A stretch of 64,000 nt of DNA, taken from positions 7,470,001 to 7,534,000 of the forward strand of contig JALIRH010000010.1 in assembly GCA_023055505.1 (NCBI GenBank), written 5' to 3'. The first letter of the stretch is position 1; every line of letters starts with the position of its first letter. The notes under the pieces were generated by a model. That model was not told where the DNA came from. It worked only from the letters and a program-made list of their open reading frames with translations, and did not search any database. Shown here one piece after another: positions 26,749 to 39,171 of the stretch. The stretch is from Callipepla californica brunnescens. Lineage: Eukaryota; Chordata; Aves; Galliformes; Odontophoridae. Made by a program: the position numbers and the translations under genes.

Positions 26749-28359
26749 TTCTGCCCTGAGTCCAGGTACAAGACTTCCACCATGTGAAAGCCATTCTTGC
26801 TTCTCCATACGCAGGGCTAGAGACATCTGCCAGATGGAGGCTGCCAAAGCACGTTTTAACACTTCACTGCTTGATACACAGAAAATATTCCAGCAGGACA
26901 GAGAGATAATCAAGACTGAAGGGGTTTCGTCTTTACCATCATTGCCATGGGAGGAAAGCAAGCTTGCCATGTTGAACTGCAGAAGTCCTCTTGGAAACAG
27001 CAAGAGCAATAGAGAAGGATTGAAGATGATATGCAATGATAAATATTACATAATGTACAGAAGAGTCCCTTCCCCCCTTGACACTTCCCCAACATTTAGC
27101 CAGCTGTGCTAAATGAAAGGTGGTATCCAGGCCTAAACCTAACAGGCAGCACTGCCAGGGACCAACACCTCTGCAGGCAGGGAAGGGCTCCGCTGCTTAG
27201 GACTGAAGACGTAACCAGGGACATTTCTTCCCTAATAGATAATGCTTTATTTCCAACAGCAGCAGACTTTCTTCTCATGCATAGCCCTGGAAGGACAAAT
27301 CTAAAGCCAGACAGCACAAGGTAACTGTGTACACTGTGCCTCCCAAAAGATCTTCTCTCGTTCCCTAAGCATCTGGTACTATACAGAGGTGATGCACATT
27401 CACAAAGAGAGACTGGCTAGTAGCACATTAGTAAGAGCTAGCCTGCTACCAACTGCAGGCTGTCACTCTGGGCTGAAACACAGAGGGCTAAATGTTCCAC
27501 AGAGTCAGGGATCCCGAACACAATAGGTTTGTCTGGGCTGACACTGAATTGCCTCTCAAAGGAAAGAAACTAGACAATTGGCCTGCCCCTGAAAAATAAA
27601 AGATCTTTTCCTACTTGTGTCAGAAGCTTCAAGAGCAGCAAATGATGGGAATTAGGACTCATTAAAGATATCCAGAGAACAAAAAGAAAAGCTGTCCCTG
27701 CCACAAGGAGAATGGAGATGCTGGGGATAAGCTCACACTAAGTAGCAACCTGTCACCTGATTGCAAAATGGACCACCTCAACAGATGATGGGAACATACC
27801 CTACCAAAAATAGGCTTGTCATAAGTGTCTCTTGTCAACCTGCAGCAACTGAGACTTGGCTCTTCCAAGCTTTGCCAATGCTGCGCAGCTTGTCATGCTA
27901 ACACAGAACCATTTTGAGAGCCAGAGAATCCTCCGCAAACCAATGCAGTGTGTTTGTGTGGATGTGTACACACAGACAGACACTTGTGTATGCACATGAG
28001 AGATTTCTCCTTGCCCCAGACAGTCTCATTTCCAGTACGAGGCAGCAACCTCCATTCACAAATAGAATCTCAGTAGGAGACCAAGATCAGCATCCACACT
28101 GACACACTGCGTGCATCTGCAAAAACCCAGTGATTTAACCAGTACCTCACCAACTGATCCCCTTCGTACTTGCTGGGGAACGCTGACCATAGTTGTGCAA
28201 GCTGTCCTCAGAAGCAAAGGTGCATCGCACACCCCCAGCCAATAGCCCCACAGATACAGAGCTCCACGAGCTCTGAGCACGAGAAAATGCGACACCACGG
28301 AAAGGGTAACAGATCAGGAACTGATGCTGCTAGGGTAAGTGCCAGAGCTCGGCTGATTC
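26749..28359 (-). other. SLC4A10: SLC4A10 intron 1, proximal to exon 1
   Basis: Base composition rises gradually toward the CpG island. The stretch 27100-27330 and the part after 27900 have several overlapping open frames on both strands, as expected from more even composition. No exon, repeat family or clear motif was identified. Confidence 0.5.
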
Positions 28360-28717
28360 CTCTGCGGTCTGCAAGCGAAGGAGGGCCAGGGACCTGCAGA
28401 GCCAGAGTCCCCGGGGAACAACGCACAGGTATCGACCCCCCAGCGCTGCCGCACGGCCAGCGGGAGCCGGGGAAGGGCAAGGGAAAGCTTGAGAGAGGTG
28501 CCGTCGGAGGCAAGGGGATGCAGAGAGAAGGGGACCCGGGGGGGCTGGGACGGACACCGCACGCGCTCTCTCCATCGCCGACACGCCGCCGCATCGCTCG
28601 GCACCGGAGCGAGCCAACAGAGAAGCTCGCTCCGAGCCGCGGCACAGCCGAGCAGGAGGTTCCCCCCCCGCCGCGCCCCGCTTCCCAGCTGCCTCCCGCG
28701 GGGAGCGCCGCATCTCC

Positions 28718-28733
28718 CGGCACCGGGGACCGC
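28718..28733 (+). promoter_or_regulatory. Possible RE1/NRSF (REST) site
   Basis: CGGCACCGGGGACCGC resembles the RE1 consensus core CAGCACCnnGGACAGC with two mismatches (A to G in the left half, A to C in the right half). It lies just inside intron 1, about 17 bases past the exon 1 donor. REST repression would fit a neuronal gene, but two-mismatch matches are not rare in GC-rich DNA. Confidence 0.25.
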
Positions 28734-28749
28734 GTTGCGGCAGCCGTAC

Positions 28750-28797
28750 CGTGGGCAGCAGTGGCTCCATCTGCGCCCCCTGGTCCTGGGTCTCCAT
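28750..28797 (-). CDS. SLC4A10: SLC4A10 coding exon 1 (sodium-coupled bicarbonate transporter NBCn2/NCBE), amino-terminal 16 residues
   Basis: Reading down from 28797 the codons give METQDQGAQMEPLLPT, then the donor GTACGG at 28749-28744, so the exon ends between codons (phase 0). The mammalian protein as remembered begins MEIKDQGAQMEPLLPT and continues RNDEEAVVDRG from exon 2; 14 of 16 residues agree and the junction falls at the expected place. The full protein has about 1,100 residues: a cytosolic amino domain and a transmembrane domain that moves sodium with bicarbonate, with acid extrusion in neurons and choroid plexus. This exon carries an acidic dileucine-like EPLL sequence. The start is chosen by homology. 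An upstream in-frame ATG at 29016 exists, but the codons between are GC-rich filler. The start context has G at +4 and C at -3. Identity is strong; only this exon is in view. Confidence 0.9.
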
Positions 28798-29170
28798 GCG
28801 GCGGCGGCGGGGCCGCGGCAGCGCCCTCCCCGCCGCCCGCCCGCCCGCCGGCGCGGAGCCGAGCGCTGCGCTCCCCGGGCGCTGTAAGAACCGCCGGGTT
28901 GCGCCGGGCTCCGCGCTCCGCCGTGGATCAGGTGGCGCGGAGGCAGGAAGCGCGGCAGTCACATGGCTCCGCGCCCCGCCGGGCCCGGTGCGGGGGGAGG
29001 CAGGAGCCGGATCCACCTGCGGGATGTGACCGGATCCTGCCGCCGCCCCCGGCCCCCAGCTCTCGCCGCCGGCTCATGGCGGGGCGGTGAACGCGGGCGG
29101 ACCGCGCCGCAGATGCAAAGCGATGCCGGAGGACGGCCACGGACGGAGCTCCTCCGCACGGTATCCATCC

Positions 29171-32100
29171 TCCTGCTCCCCATTCCCAAGAGGAAGGGGA
29201 GCGGTGGGACCTGACCCCAAGCACAGACCCTCGGCAGGCATCGTTGCGAACACTTAGGCCCGGCTAGGGAGATCCCTGCTTCGCTCTGGACATTGGCCGC
29301 AGTCCATCCGGGACTGTTGCTTCCAATGCAGAACTCAGCTTTTGGACCAAAACGCACCTGAAAGTGATAAGCGTACAAAGAGCACTGAGAACAGTGCTTG
29401 GTCCTACCAGGCTTTGACCCTTCACACAGACATCACCTTCAAAATTGGGCTTTGTCCCATTTTCCACTAAAATTAGCCCAACACCTCCTCCTTCTACCTG
29501 AATGTTTTTAAAACATACCAATTTGCCACATTCTTCTGCCTACAGTTAATTTAATGGAAGGCTTAGACCCTTCTTCATTCAATTTTATCATCCAAGCCTG
29601 CCACAGATCTAGCTGCTCCTGATTCACCTGTATTCATTTTAGCAGTTACTTTTGGCCGTACCAAAACACCAGCAAGCACCATGAAAAAAAACATTGCAAA
29701 GCCTACATCAGGCTCCCCAGGCAAGCGAAAGGACAAATGAGCCCCCATGGCTTGTTACAGATAAAAATGCCTATTACCTACCAAGACAGCTGAGCCAGAG
29801 AAGTTCTTGTATTCATTGCTTCCCAGCCCTTCTACCCCCTCCCCAGCCCCCCCCCAAAAAAAAAACAACACACCAACCAAAACCTGCATGAACAAATCAG
29901 GATGAAAAGAGACCTGACCAAGAAAAATAAGATAACAAACCAACCTCTGTCTCTCTGTTAATTTCCCTGCCAAAACCACAGGCTGCTCCCTACATTTTGG
30001 ATATCCTCTGCAGTCTAAAAGTATCAATGGTTTCACTAAATCTGATTAAATTTCCTCCACTAAGGGTCATATTCTTCAAGCTTCCTAGAGTTCTTCTTCC
30101 AAGTCAGTTTATTCACACATCAGGTACATAGAAAGAAAGCAGAGTCAAACCCAGTTCTCACAAAGAAGGGAGTTACTTTTCTGAGTGACAGCCAGGAATT
30201 CGGTCTTTGTACAAAGTGATACATACATGTAGCACTACAGAAAGACGAGCACAATGGTCCAGGTTCCAGAAAAGATTTGAGATACACATTTCCAAAACCA
30301 TTACTGATTTACAGTAATTAACACAGTTGGTCATTCAGGTCACCAGAGGTAAGGCTGTGTCAGCACTTACACAGTAAAACCCTATTTGCAGGAGCTTAAT
30401 TATAAGCTATAAATGTCAAGCCTGGAAAGGAATGTGTTTAAAAGTGATTTTCCTTCTTTAAACAAAAACAAATAAATAAAGTGAATATACCAGTTGTGAT
30501 ACTGGGAAAACTAGAAATGAATGTTAGAAGAAGCATGCTTAGTCTTCTCAACAGAAATATCTCAAAGGTGTCCCAGAAGACAAAGCACTGCAATCCATCA
30601 AGCTTCATGCTATTTCATGTCATTGACCCCCCCATCAGATTCCCAAAAAACGCACTCGTTCACACATAAATACCTCAAAGCAAAGAGCAAGAACAAGTCA
30701 GATTTTACCTAGAGCAGGAGGAGTGGATCAGCTTGTAGCATACACGATGCTACTCCTCCAACACAACTTTTCACAGTGAGAAACAGTATTAAGACCATGA
30801 GCATCATTTACAGTAGCTACAAAGAAGTTACTGAATGCGCCATCAGGTGAGAATGAGAATCAGTCACACGTTTGATTTTGTAGTGTTTCTTTGACAGAGT
30901 GCTTTACAGAGTTTGCCATTACTGAATGATGGAAAATGGAAATATGGAAAAGCTTTTAAACCACCTCCAACTGTTCTGTAATGTCCCCGCTTAAAAATCA
31001 GAAATCTTAGAGACCTTCATGGCTATAAAGTCACAAATTAGGAAAGTCAAAGTGCAAGTCATTCTTTCAGTAACTACATCAAAGATGTTCTGTGTGAAGG
31101 TGTAAAATGTTGGAACCTTAAGAAGAGCTGCAAGGCCAAAGGCTTTCCAGAAAGAGAAACTGAAGAATGTAAAGGACTAGGGTGACAGCTTTATTCTCAA
31201 TCAAACATAACCAAGACCCTTTTTTGTTTGTTTTCCTTTCCCAGAGAGTGTCAAAATAGCTTATCTTCCCAAAGCAGGGAAATATATTTAGGTTCTGAAC
31301 TTTTAGAATACAATCAGGTCATTTTCATATTTTCAAGGCTTTGTATATGACAGCTAAGGGAAAAGGTAAGCTCAGGTTCTTGAGTCATAAGTAACTTGAG
31401 AAATTTGACTGCAAAGACAGGTAGTGTGAAATAAAACATGTAAATAAGCTGAAGTTTTAAAATTTCAAGAATATGCTGTATATACAAAAGTATTTATTTT
31501 GTTAGTAACATTTATGTAAGACTAACTTCATCTTTATAATATTATAGTACATTACCTAAATAGGATAAGAGCTTCTCTGTTGAGAGCAATCTTCAATAGG
31601 GAAGAAGGAGTCTTTTTCTTGTGCTCTGAATTTAGGTCAGGAACTGACCTGATCTCCACCTGGTGTCGTGTTTCAGAAGAAAATTAAGATGGCAAAAGTT
31701 CACTTATATTCTTTTTCCTAACATTACCACTCCCCTCCTGGGGCTGCAGTGAGCCTGTTAGCCAAACACTCTCCTGAATCAGTGTTTTTAAAACCCACTG
31801 AACAGAGGTTTTATTCCTTAAAATCTGACCACAAGAGGTATGTATTATTTACATGGAGAATTAGTTCAAAAAGCTCAACTCATCTTTAAAATACTTTGTA
31901 GGTATATGGCATGATTTTGGATGGATATAGCATAGATGCAGCTGTCCGTGTTTAACATGAAGATGGCCTGGGACGTAAACAGTTCCTACTGCCTTTAACA
32001 GTCATACACAGCTTCATACATACAAACACAGATTTGTGTTAAGATGCAGCCCCAAAATGAAGACCTAAAAGTCACAGAATTTAAGCTCATGAGAGGTCTT

Positions 32101-34735
32101 ACAGTACCTCTCCTATTATTTCATTGTACTACAAGTTCTGTGTTTTTAACCTAAGGCGTACTCCCTAATTATCAAGAGAGAGGCTCTCCCAAGAAGGTAT
32201 TCAGATATAAGTGATGTTATTTGTGTATGGTTTTGATTTTGGTTTTTGTTTTTTGTATGTGTAAGAGCATTTACAGAAGCCTAGCACCATTAACCGGCCC
32301 AGTACCACTCACATTTTTACTCTCATGCCTATCTTTCAGTCTTAATTTTATGATCCAAATAGAGCTATATATTGTCAAGTTATAACTCCTGTTCTAGGAA
32401 GATGTCATGGGTATATCAGCTCTTCTCCCAGATTAACCATAAATTATGTTACTCTACTGGAATGAATGAGGGGGAGGAAATCACTCGTGAGCAAGAGCAA
32501 ATTTTTTATTTTCATGCTGTTGTTAGTTACAAAATTGAACATGGGAATGACTTATTTCAAACTGCCCCCACAATAGGTATGCTTGAAGCCTACCTAATTC
32601 ACTCATCTATCTGATACTCACACAGTCTTCTCAACTCCAAAAAGAACTTGCGCTCTGTCAGACCTAAAGAGGCTCCCCGTAGATTTTAGCAGCACGGTGA
32701 AAAATTTCATGGAATATTCTAAACCAGAAAGGACTTGTATTGGAGTACTTTGCTCTCTTGATTCTCACCTAAGCTCAACTTGCAGTTATGCTGGTAAATA
32801 GCGGACACAAGACAGATTAGTTTATTACAAAAATTAATTAGTTTATCACAAAAATATTTCTTTAATGAATGGAAACCTTTTTAAAATTGCAGATCATTTT
32901 CAGCTTCTTACAGGTAATTAAATTTCAAGTAAATTATATTAATTTCTAAGCTTCAGATATAAAAACATGACTAAGCAATCAAAAAACCTTTCTTTCTATT
33001 TTTGAGATCTGATATTACAAGGTAAAAAATTGACGCATAGATCTCTCAAACCACATTTTGTCCTAAAAAAAAGTAAACTATCATTATACAGCAAAAGGAA
33101 CACCCCATCAATCCATTCTAATCCTAAGATTTTTTTTCCTGTAAGTAGAGAAACAATTCTGACAAGAAGGTAACAAAGGGGAAGGGAGAAAAAAGAAAAA
33201 AAATGGCAGCAGTTTTTCCCCTCTATTATTCCTCTCTATCTGAAAATAAATAACCATCTGCATCATTGTACTGCCTTTGTGACAGGTGGTACTCAGTTAT
33301 GCTTCTCATTTTATTGGAAAGCAGTAATGGCTTTTTCTCCTGCTAATGTACTCAATCTGAAAGAATTTGACTCTAAGTTAATTCATCCAAAATCTGATCC
33401 AAAAAGTTTCAGTGTTGATTGGGACGTATTCTTCGATTGTGACAATCTCTTTCTTCTGTTGGCATCAAAACCAGAGAAAAAGTATTCTAATAATTGTCTT
33501 ACTAATATAACTTCTCACATTCTTGAGCCAAAAAAAAAAGTAATGCCAACAAAATATGTCTGTGTCCACAAGCCCAATCATGCAACTCTTGTAAAACAGT
33601 GAGACAATCTGTGTTGGTAAAGAGCATCATTTTTCACTTCCTTAATTTTCCCCAATACGTGTTGTCTATTAAATATGATGAATTTTAGGGTCTTCAAATT
33701 GTAAGATGGGCCTTTGATTTTTGCTATTTGGTATGCTAATATTAGAAAATACTGTTTATAAAGGTAAAATAAAATTAAGATGTGTAAAGACGTTTTCACT
33801 GATAAAGTAATATGTAAAATGAATCAATGTATTAGTTGTCAATTATTACAGTAGCTACCCTTGGTGCTATTTTTCAACAAGAACTCTCTCAAGTGAAAGA
33901 AATTCCTCAGACATATCATCCATTTAATCCTACTTTCTACATAAAATATGTTGAACCAGGCTGTGATTAGTCACTGACCTAAATAATCCTTCTGAAAGAT
34001 TAAGCTAACTTAATTTTGAGCTGGTAACAAAGGGATAGCATGCTAGTTCTTGCTCAGTTTTCCAAACAGCCAACTAGAACTAAAGGCATGTTTTACAGAC
34101 GTAATATAACATTTGTTATATTTGTTACCCTCTAGCCACTGAATCTTGCTACGTCTCTTTTTTCTAATCCAAGAGATTATAAGGGTGTGCGCTGCATTAA
34201 TAATTCTCTTCCTTTATAGCGCTTTTAATTCCTTTCTGTAAGATGGGGCTGTACCCTCCTCTGATCTATTTGAAATCATCATTCTTATTTAGTTGAAGAA
34301 GACAACAATATTCCAAAACTCATCTCAACCACAGTCAGAAGCCAGACTACAGACTTTTTACATGTGGGTCATCCTGTTTTCCACACGTTGTACAGGATGG
34401 GTCCCTTATCTACTGAAAAAATCCTTATAGAGCCTAGTCAGAAAACAGTTACTGGAAAAGATGGATAGGGCTGGCTATGGCTTTGTTTGCAATATTTCAA
34501 ATCTGTAAATCCATATTAAATATTATGAAGCACACATCCCTCCTTTCACCTTTAAGTCATATCTTTTGTAAGTCATTTGCTTTAGCCTACAGGCACTTCA
34601 GCAGCAGGTCCACAAGCCTCCAATAGACCACACTGATCACCTGCCTGAGTAAATGGCACAAAACTTCATCCAGTTCTCCATGCATACTCATGTAACAGTA
34701 AAAAGAAGCATGTCTGGAAGCATGGACAATTTACC
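29171..34735. other. Intergenic DNA upstream of SLC4A10
   Basis: AT-rich sequence between the SLC4A10 CpG island and the first intergenic CR1 fragment. Nothing strong stands out. A plus-strand 107-codon open frame at 33279-33602 has no recognised family or splice context. This part could hold proximal SLC4A10 regulatory DNA or 5' UTR exons, but none can be shown. Confidence 0.5.
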
Positions 34736-34925
34736 ATAGAATCATAGAACAGTTTGAGTTGGAAGGGATTTTTAAAGGTCCCTGCAATTAACAGGGACAT
34801 CTATAGCTACAACAGGTTGCTCAGAGCCCTGTCCAGCCTGACCTTGACTGTCTCCACAGACAGGGAATCCAATACCTCCCTGCTCCGGAACAGTGCTTCA
34901 CCACAAAGAATAGTAATATTCTGAA
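34736..34925 (-). mobile_element. CR1 LINE 3'-end fragment
   Basis: Starts 'atagaatcatagaacagttt' and continues through 'caggttgctcagagccctgt' and 'ccagcctgaccttgactgtc' to a decayed 'cagtgcttcaccac' block. This is the reverse complement of the last roughly 190 bases of CR1. It has an internal deletion near 34780 relative to the usual pattern. Confidence 0.9.
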
Positions 34926-36716
34926 TGTGTATACAAGACACTAAAGCTATCTGTGCAAATCCCAGAAACAAAAACACTAAGCCACAAGAACTAGGCTCAT
35001 CAGCACCCAAACCACATGGGTTCTTGAAGCAGTACAGAGTTTACCCACTGTCTCTGCTACTGAATTTTAACAGGAAATTTACACAGATATTTGGCTTTGT
35101 CTCAGCCAGACAGAAAGCTAGGGTTGCATATGAGAGGAATATCAAAATACAATTTGTTTAATGTGGTAGCATTAACTGATTCTCAGGTATGCGTTCTTGT
35201 CATCCTTCCCACCACATAGATAGGATAATTTGTATGCTTTAACTTAGCATGAAAAGATAAAACAATGAAAGAAAATGTTTCCGTAAAATATATGCTTTAT
35301 GTAAAACCAGACAAACCTAACAAAAACAAATTTTTCAATCTATGGAATAAACAGAAATTTTGCTAGGAACTTCTGTGGCAGTAAGATCTTCCCTCAAAAA
35401 TTTTTATCTTTTAAAGTTTTTATAGATTACTACAGATTACCGGCAACACTGAAGTTCCTCAATAATCAAACCAGTATTACAATTAATTTGTAGAACCTAC
35501 AATTTAGCTCTCTCCCTACCTGCCACTTTTGGTAGGAAATAGACCTTAGCATTGTGGAGTTCTTTTACCAAATGCTATTATCCTTTCCCCATCAGGATTA
35601 AGTACTAACTCATACTGCATTCTCATTAACACATTCCTTCCAGCCCAAGTAACTTTCTTGCTATTCCCAAGATTTCTTGTATGTAATTGTCATTACTTCC
35701 AAAATCAAATAACATGGAAAGTGTTCACTGTAATCATATTTTATTCATTTTGTAATTTCTACCTCTCTATTGGCTCCTCTGAAAACAAAAGTATTCACAT
35801 CAAACACTATTCACATTATTGACAAAGACAGAGTTGGCATCAGTAGTGCATCCTCTCTTTCAAAATACCAGCTCTAACAGTTTTGCACTACACGCAGGGA
35901 AGACATTCTTTGCTCCAGTTTTCTTGCTTTTAAAATAATAATGCTGATCTATCAATAAAATAGAAACATATGTTCCCTTTTAATTTTCTACATTCTACAT
36001 TTTCAGAAAAAAATTCCCCTACCTGAGATCCAGAATCCAGGGTCCTGAACTGATTGTCACAGCTCCAATACAGTCAAATAAGCTAGGTCAGATGAATGTG
36101 TGTTCCTTACTGAAGTAGCCAACTCCAATCAATAGCAGTGATTTGGAAAGAATTTCCACCGAATTTGAATTGCTTTCCTTCACATTGGAACAGTTACTAC
36201 AGTTTAAAGAAACTTAAAATAAAAATATTTTTAATTTTAGGTTTCAAACTCTATAAAGAGATCAAATTATTCTGTTACTCAATAAGGGAGGTAATTAGGA
36301 TGTAGAAAGTGAAATATTGACTTCAGTGAGAGTAATAATTCAGTGACATAATAGCTTAGTTTTATCAGAACTTCACTGCACAGGACTTCATTCACTTATG
36401 AGGACTATAAAGTACATGGTAGAGCCCTGTTTCGTTATGTTTGATAATACTGACAATATTATTTAAAACTGTAATTGGGAATCCAGATTTTAGTGACATA
36501 TATTCTGCAAACTGCTACCATACTTTCAAAACATTTATTCTAAAGCTCAGACCTAAATTAAGTATGTTGGGCCTAACCAACCCAATTGTGTTCCATGATG
36601 AAAGGCCATATTTGTGGGCAAGTGGACAGCAAGCAGTATAATCTATCTTTCATAAGAAAGGATTTCAACAGCCACCCAAAGCAACCTTGCAGAGAAACTG
36701 GGAAGATACGAATTAG

Positions 36717-37012
36717 ATCATAGAATGGTTTGGGTCAGAAGAGATGTTAAAGACCACCTAGCTTCAACCCCCTGCCATGAGCAGGGTTGCCACCCACCAG
36801 ACCAGACTGCCCAGAATCCCATCCAACCTGGCCTTGAATGTCTCCAGGGAGGGCGCAACCCCCACTTCTTGGGGCAACCTGTTCCAATGCCACACCACCT
36901 TTTGAATGAAAAAATTAATTTCCTCATAACATCTAATCCAAATCTCCCCTCTTTTAGCTTAACACAGTTCCCTCTTGTCACTATCACACTACTAGTTAGA
37001 AGTCAGTCCTTC
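36717..37012 (-). mobile_element. CR1 LINE 3'-end fragment
   Basis: Begins 'tcatagaatggtttgggtca', then 'ccccctgccatgagcagggt', 'atccaacctggccttgaatg', 'ggcaacctgttccaatgcca' and ends near 'cagttccctcttgtcactat'. It is the best-kept of the minus-oriented CR1 copies here. The overlapping open frames of 89 and 96 codons on the two strands are remnants of or shadows in the element. Confidence 0.95.
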
Positions 37013-37782
37013 TGATTCTAAGCTCACTTTAAGTACTGGATGGATGAACCACAACATCAATGAGATGGGCTAATGGCCCAAAGGCCAGCAGTCATTGGTT
37101 CAAAAATCTATCTGAAGCCTATGTCCAGTCAAACTTGGTGCTGACATTAATATTTAAATATCAGCAACCCACGAGATAGGACATAGAAAGTACTCCTACA
37201 GTCTATGGCAGGCATTCAATTGGAACTTGCTGAAATGCTGGAAGACCAATCTAGAAGACTTCCACAAAAAGTAAAAGCAGGCTGACAGAAATCTCATGAA
37301 GTTTAATGAAGTGCAAAATCCTCTGCCTGAGATGGATCAACTCTGTGAAATGAATTAGCAAGAACAGAGACAGCAGGTACAGAGATTTTATTATTACCTC
37401 CTGCTTGGGGTTCATGAGACATCTGAAATAATACCTCTAGTTTTGTCTCCTAGTACAAGAAAGCAATCAGCAAACTGATGTCCTTTCAAATTATACACTT
37501 CCATAATTTACCACCTAAATTTCCATGAGCAATCTAGGCTTGTTTTGTATTTTATAAAGAAAAAGGATTTCTCATCTATAACTCATCTCATGCAAAGGTA
37601 AGCATTCAAGGTGAGTCATGACCTAGGTATACCTGTTCCTCTCTAACGACTTCAGAGAGGTTTCACACAAATTGCTCCGCTGCCAATAGCCACACTTGAT
37701 TCATTTAAAGTATGAGAGAAACCCTCCAAGGTATCTTGCCTTACACCTGAATAAAAGAGAGTGTTTACAGAATAAATATCAG

Positions 37783-37803
37783 AAAAAAAAAAAAAAAAAA
37801 AAA
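37783..37803 (+). repeat. Poly-A run, 21 bases
   Basis: Uninterrupted A homopolymer; no element body recognised before it. Confidence 0.9.
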
Positions 37804-39141
37804 GCAGAGCTCCACTTCTGGTTTAATTTTGACTGAACGTAAATGCACCAATTACAGAACTGAGAAAAAGTTTGTCTGAAAAAACACATCAAAATTAAGC
37901 TCAAATCCAATTGTATTTTTCTCCTTGAGATGAAAAGACAAAGAATAAAACTTCAGGTATAAGGAGAAAGCTGACACATACTAATTTACAAATATTAAAT
38001 GATTGATTATTGTGACATTACATGTAAAGATTTGAGTATTTGTGCAAACTCTTGCTTGAACAGTGGGGAACTCTAGTAAGAGTTCTGGAAAAACCTTACC
38101 TGCATGCCTGTGGAATCTCTAAGATAGCGAGTGTGGGGTTTCTGTATCTTATCTATTTATAGGGTCTCTAAGCCCATTAAGAGATTAAAACAAAACAACA
38201 ACAACAAAAAAAAGACAAGCCATTTAGTACAAGTAATCTGTTCACTATTTCTTCAAATACCACATTTTTTCCAGTTTCTAAATGTAAGGACACATGTAAA
38301 TCCACTCCCAAGACATTGCACCACGTTCAGTGACGCAGATATTAGAACTCTAATCTGAGGTATTGTTGCAAGTCCTAAAAAACATAGCAACAAATTCACA
38401 CGTGCAAAATATGTTATTTATGTGATTCTTCTGATACTCTCACTGCACAGATGAAAACTCAAAACTCATTTGAGCAAAAGCATGAGGTTATCAGGATTAC
38501 CAGAAGCACAAAACATAGCTATCACACTGACTGATTGCACCAGCAGAAATGTACACTGGGGCGCTATTGCATACCTTGACCTTGCCATCACATTGTGTGT
38601 TTTGGAAACTGTTGTGGACTGATTCAAACCTTGATCAAAATTATGTGCCAAACCACAAACAGTGCTCCACATCTTGCAGGATTTAGGCTTTAGAACACCA
38701 ATGTCTAAACAGTCAAAACAACTCAGGGCTGCTTCTCGGCAGCAGTTCTCACTCCAGTATAGTTGGGTTGAAAGGAAACCATTTGTGCCATTCCTTTCCC
38801 CACATGCTCTGGTGCCCTACAAAATTAAAACAAGGACACCGGGAAGCTTTAGGGCACTGCAGGAAAGATAAGTGGGACACAATGAATGTAGGGCTCACCC
38901 CAAATAGATTGGAAGCACACAGAGTCCAAGGCCTTCTTGTGAGGGCAAATCATTCTGCCCTAGCCCAAGAACCAATGATAATTAGAATAATGTTACAGAT
39001 CTCACATCCAAGAAATTAACAGCTCAAATCCTGGCTTGGTACCTGGACCACCCGCATAAAACATAATTCACTTGAATTTTTATGTCTTTTTCTTGATCTA
39101 GAGGAAAGATTACAAGTTCAGAAGTATACTTTTTTTGTTGT

Positions 39142-39171
39142 TTTTTGACCACACTAAGGTGTGGTCAAAAA
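39142..39171. repeat. Perfect hairpin: 13-bp arms, 4-base loop
   Basis: The left arm tttttgaccacac (39142-39154), loop taag and right arm gtgtggtcaaaaa (39159-39171) are exact reverse complements. Each arm holds an ACCACA/TGTGGT word, the RUNX-type core, in opposed orientation. It could be a cruciform-prone inverted repeat, the remnant of a short DNA transposon, or a paired factor site. No target-site duplication could be shown. Confidence 0.8.

Larger units (their letters stand above)
28360..29170 (-). promoter_or_regulatory. SLC4A10: CpG-island promoter of SLC4A10
   Basis: About 0.8 kb of GC-rich, CpG-dense DNA with sharp edges in AT-rich surroundings. It contains SLC4A10 exon 1, and its right part (28800-29170) would carry the 5' UTR and start region for minus-strand transcription. 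Several CCGCCC/GGGCGG-like GC boxes are present and no TATA box is obvious, which fits a dispersed-start CpG promoter. The exact start site cannot be placed. Open frames of 90-306 codons on both strands here reflect stop-codon scarcity in GC-rich DNA. Confidence 0.85.

Noticed and set aside
26549..27112. 187-codon plus-strand open frame
   Set aside because: Its first part crosses an antisense CR1 fragment and the remainder shows no family resemblance or splice context.
1..28749. SLC4A10 exon 2 within the window
   Set aside because: A visual scan of the minus strand found no segment encoding the expected RNDEEAVVDRG-like start preceded by a polypyrimidine tract and AG. A translated alignment would be decisive.
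28330..29016. 228-codon minus-strand frame starting at 29016 as the SLC4A10 start
   Set aside because: It contains the real exon in frame, but the residues before METQDQ do not resemble any known SLC4 start and those after LLPT are intronic. The start at 28797 agrees with homologues.
28170..29090. 306-codon plus-strand open frame in the SLC4A10 island
   Set aside because: Its sequence is A/P/R/G-rich with no domain pattern, it lies antisense to a recognised exon, and similar long frames occur on both strands of the island.
32080..32120. Possible further CR1 terminus ('tcacagaatttaagctcatg')
   Set aside because: Only about ten bases resemble the CR1 end and the following sequence does not continue the pattern.
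33279..33602. 107-codon plus-strand open frame
   Set aside because: It starts at an arbitrary ATG, has no recognised family, and has a composition expected of AT-rich DNA. It was not called without conservation evidence.
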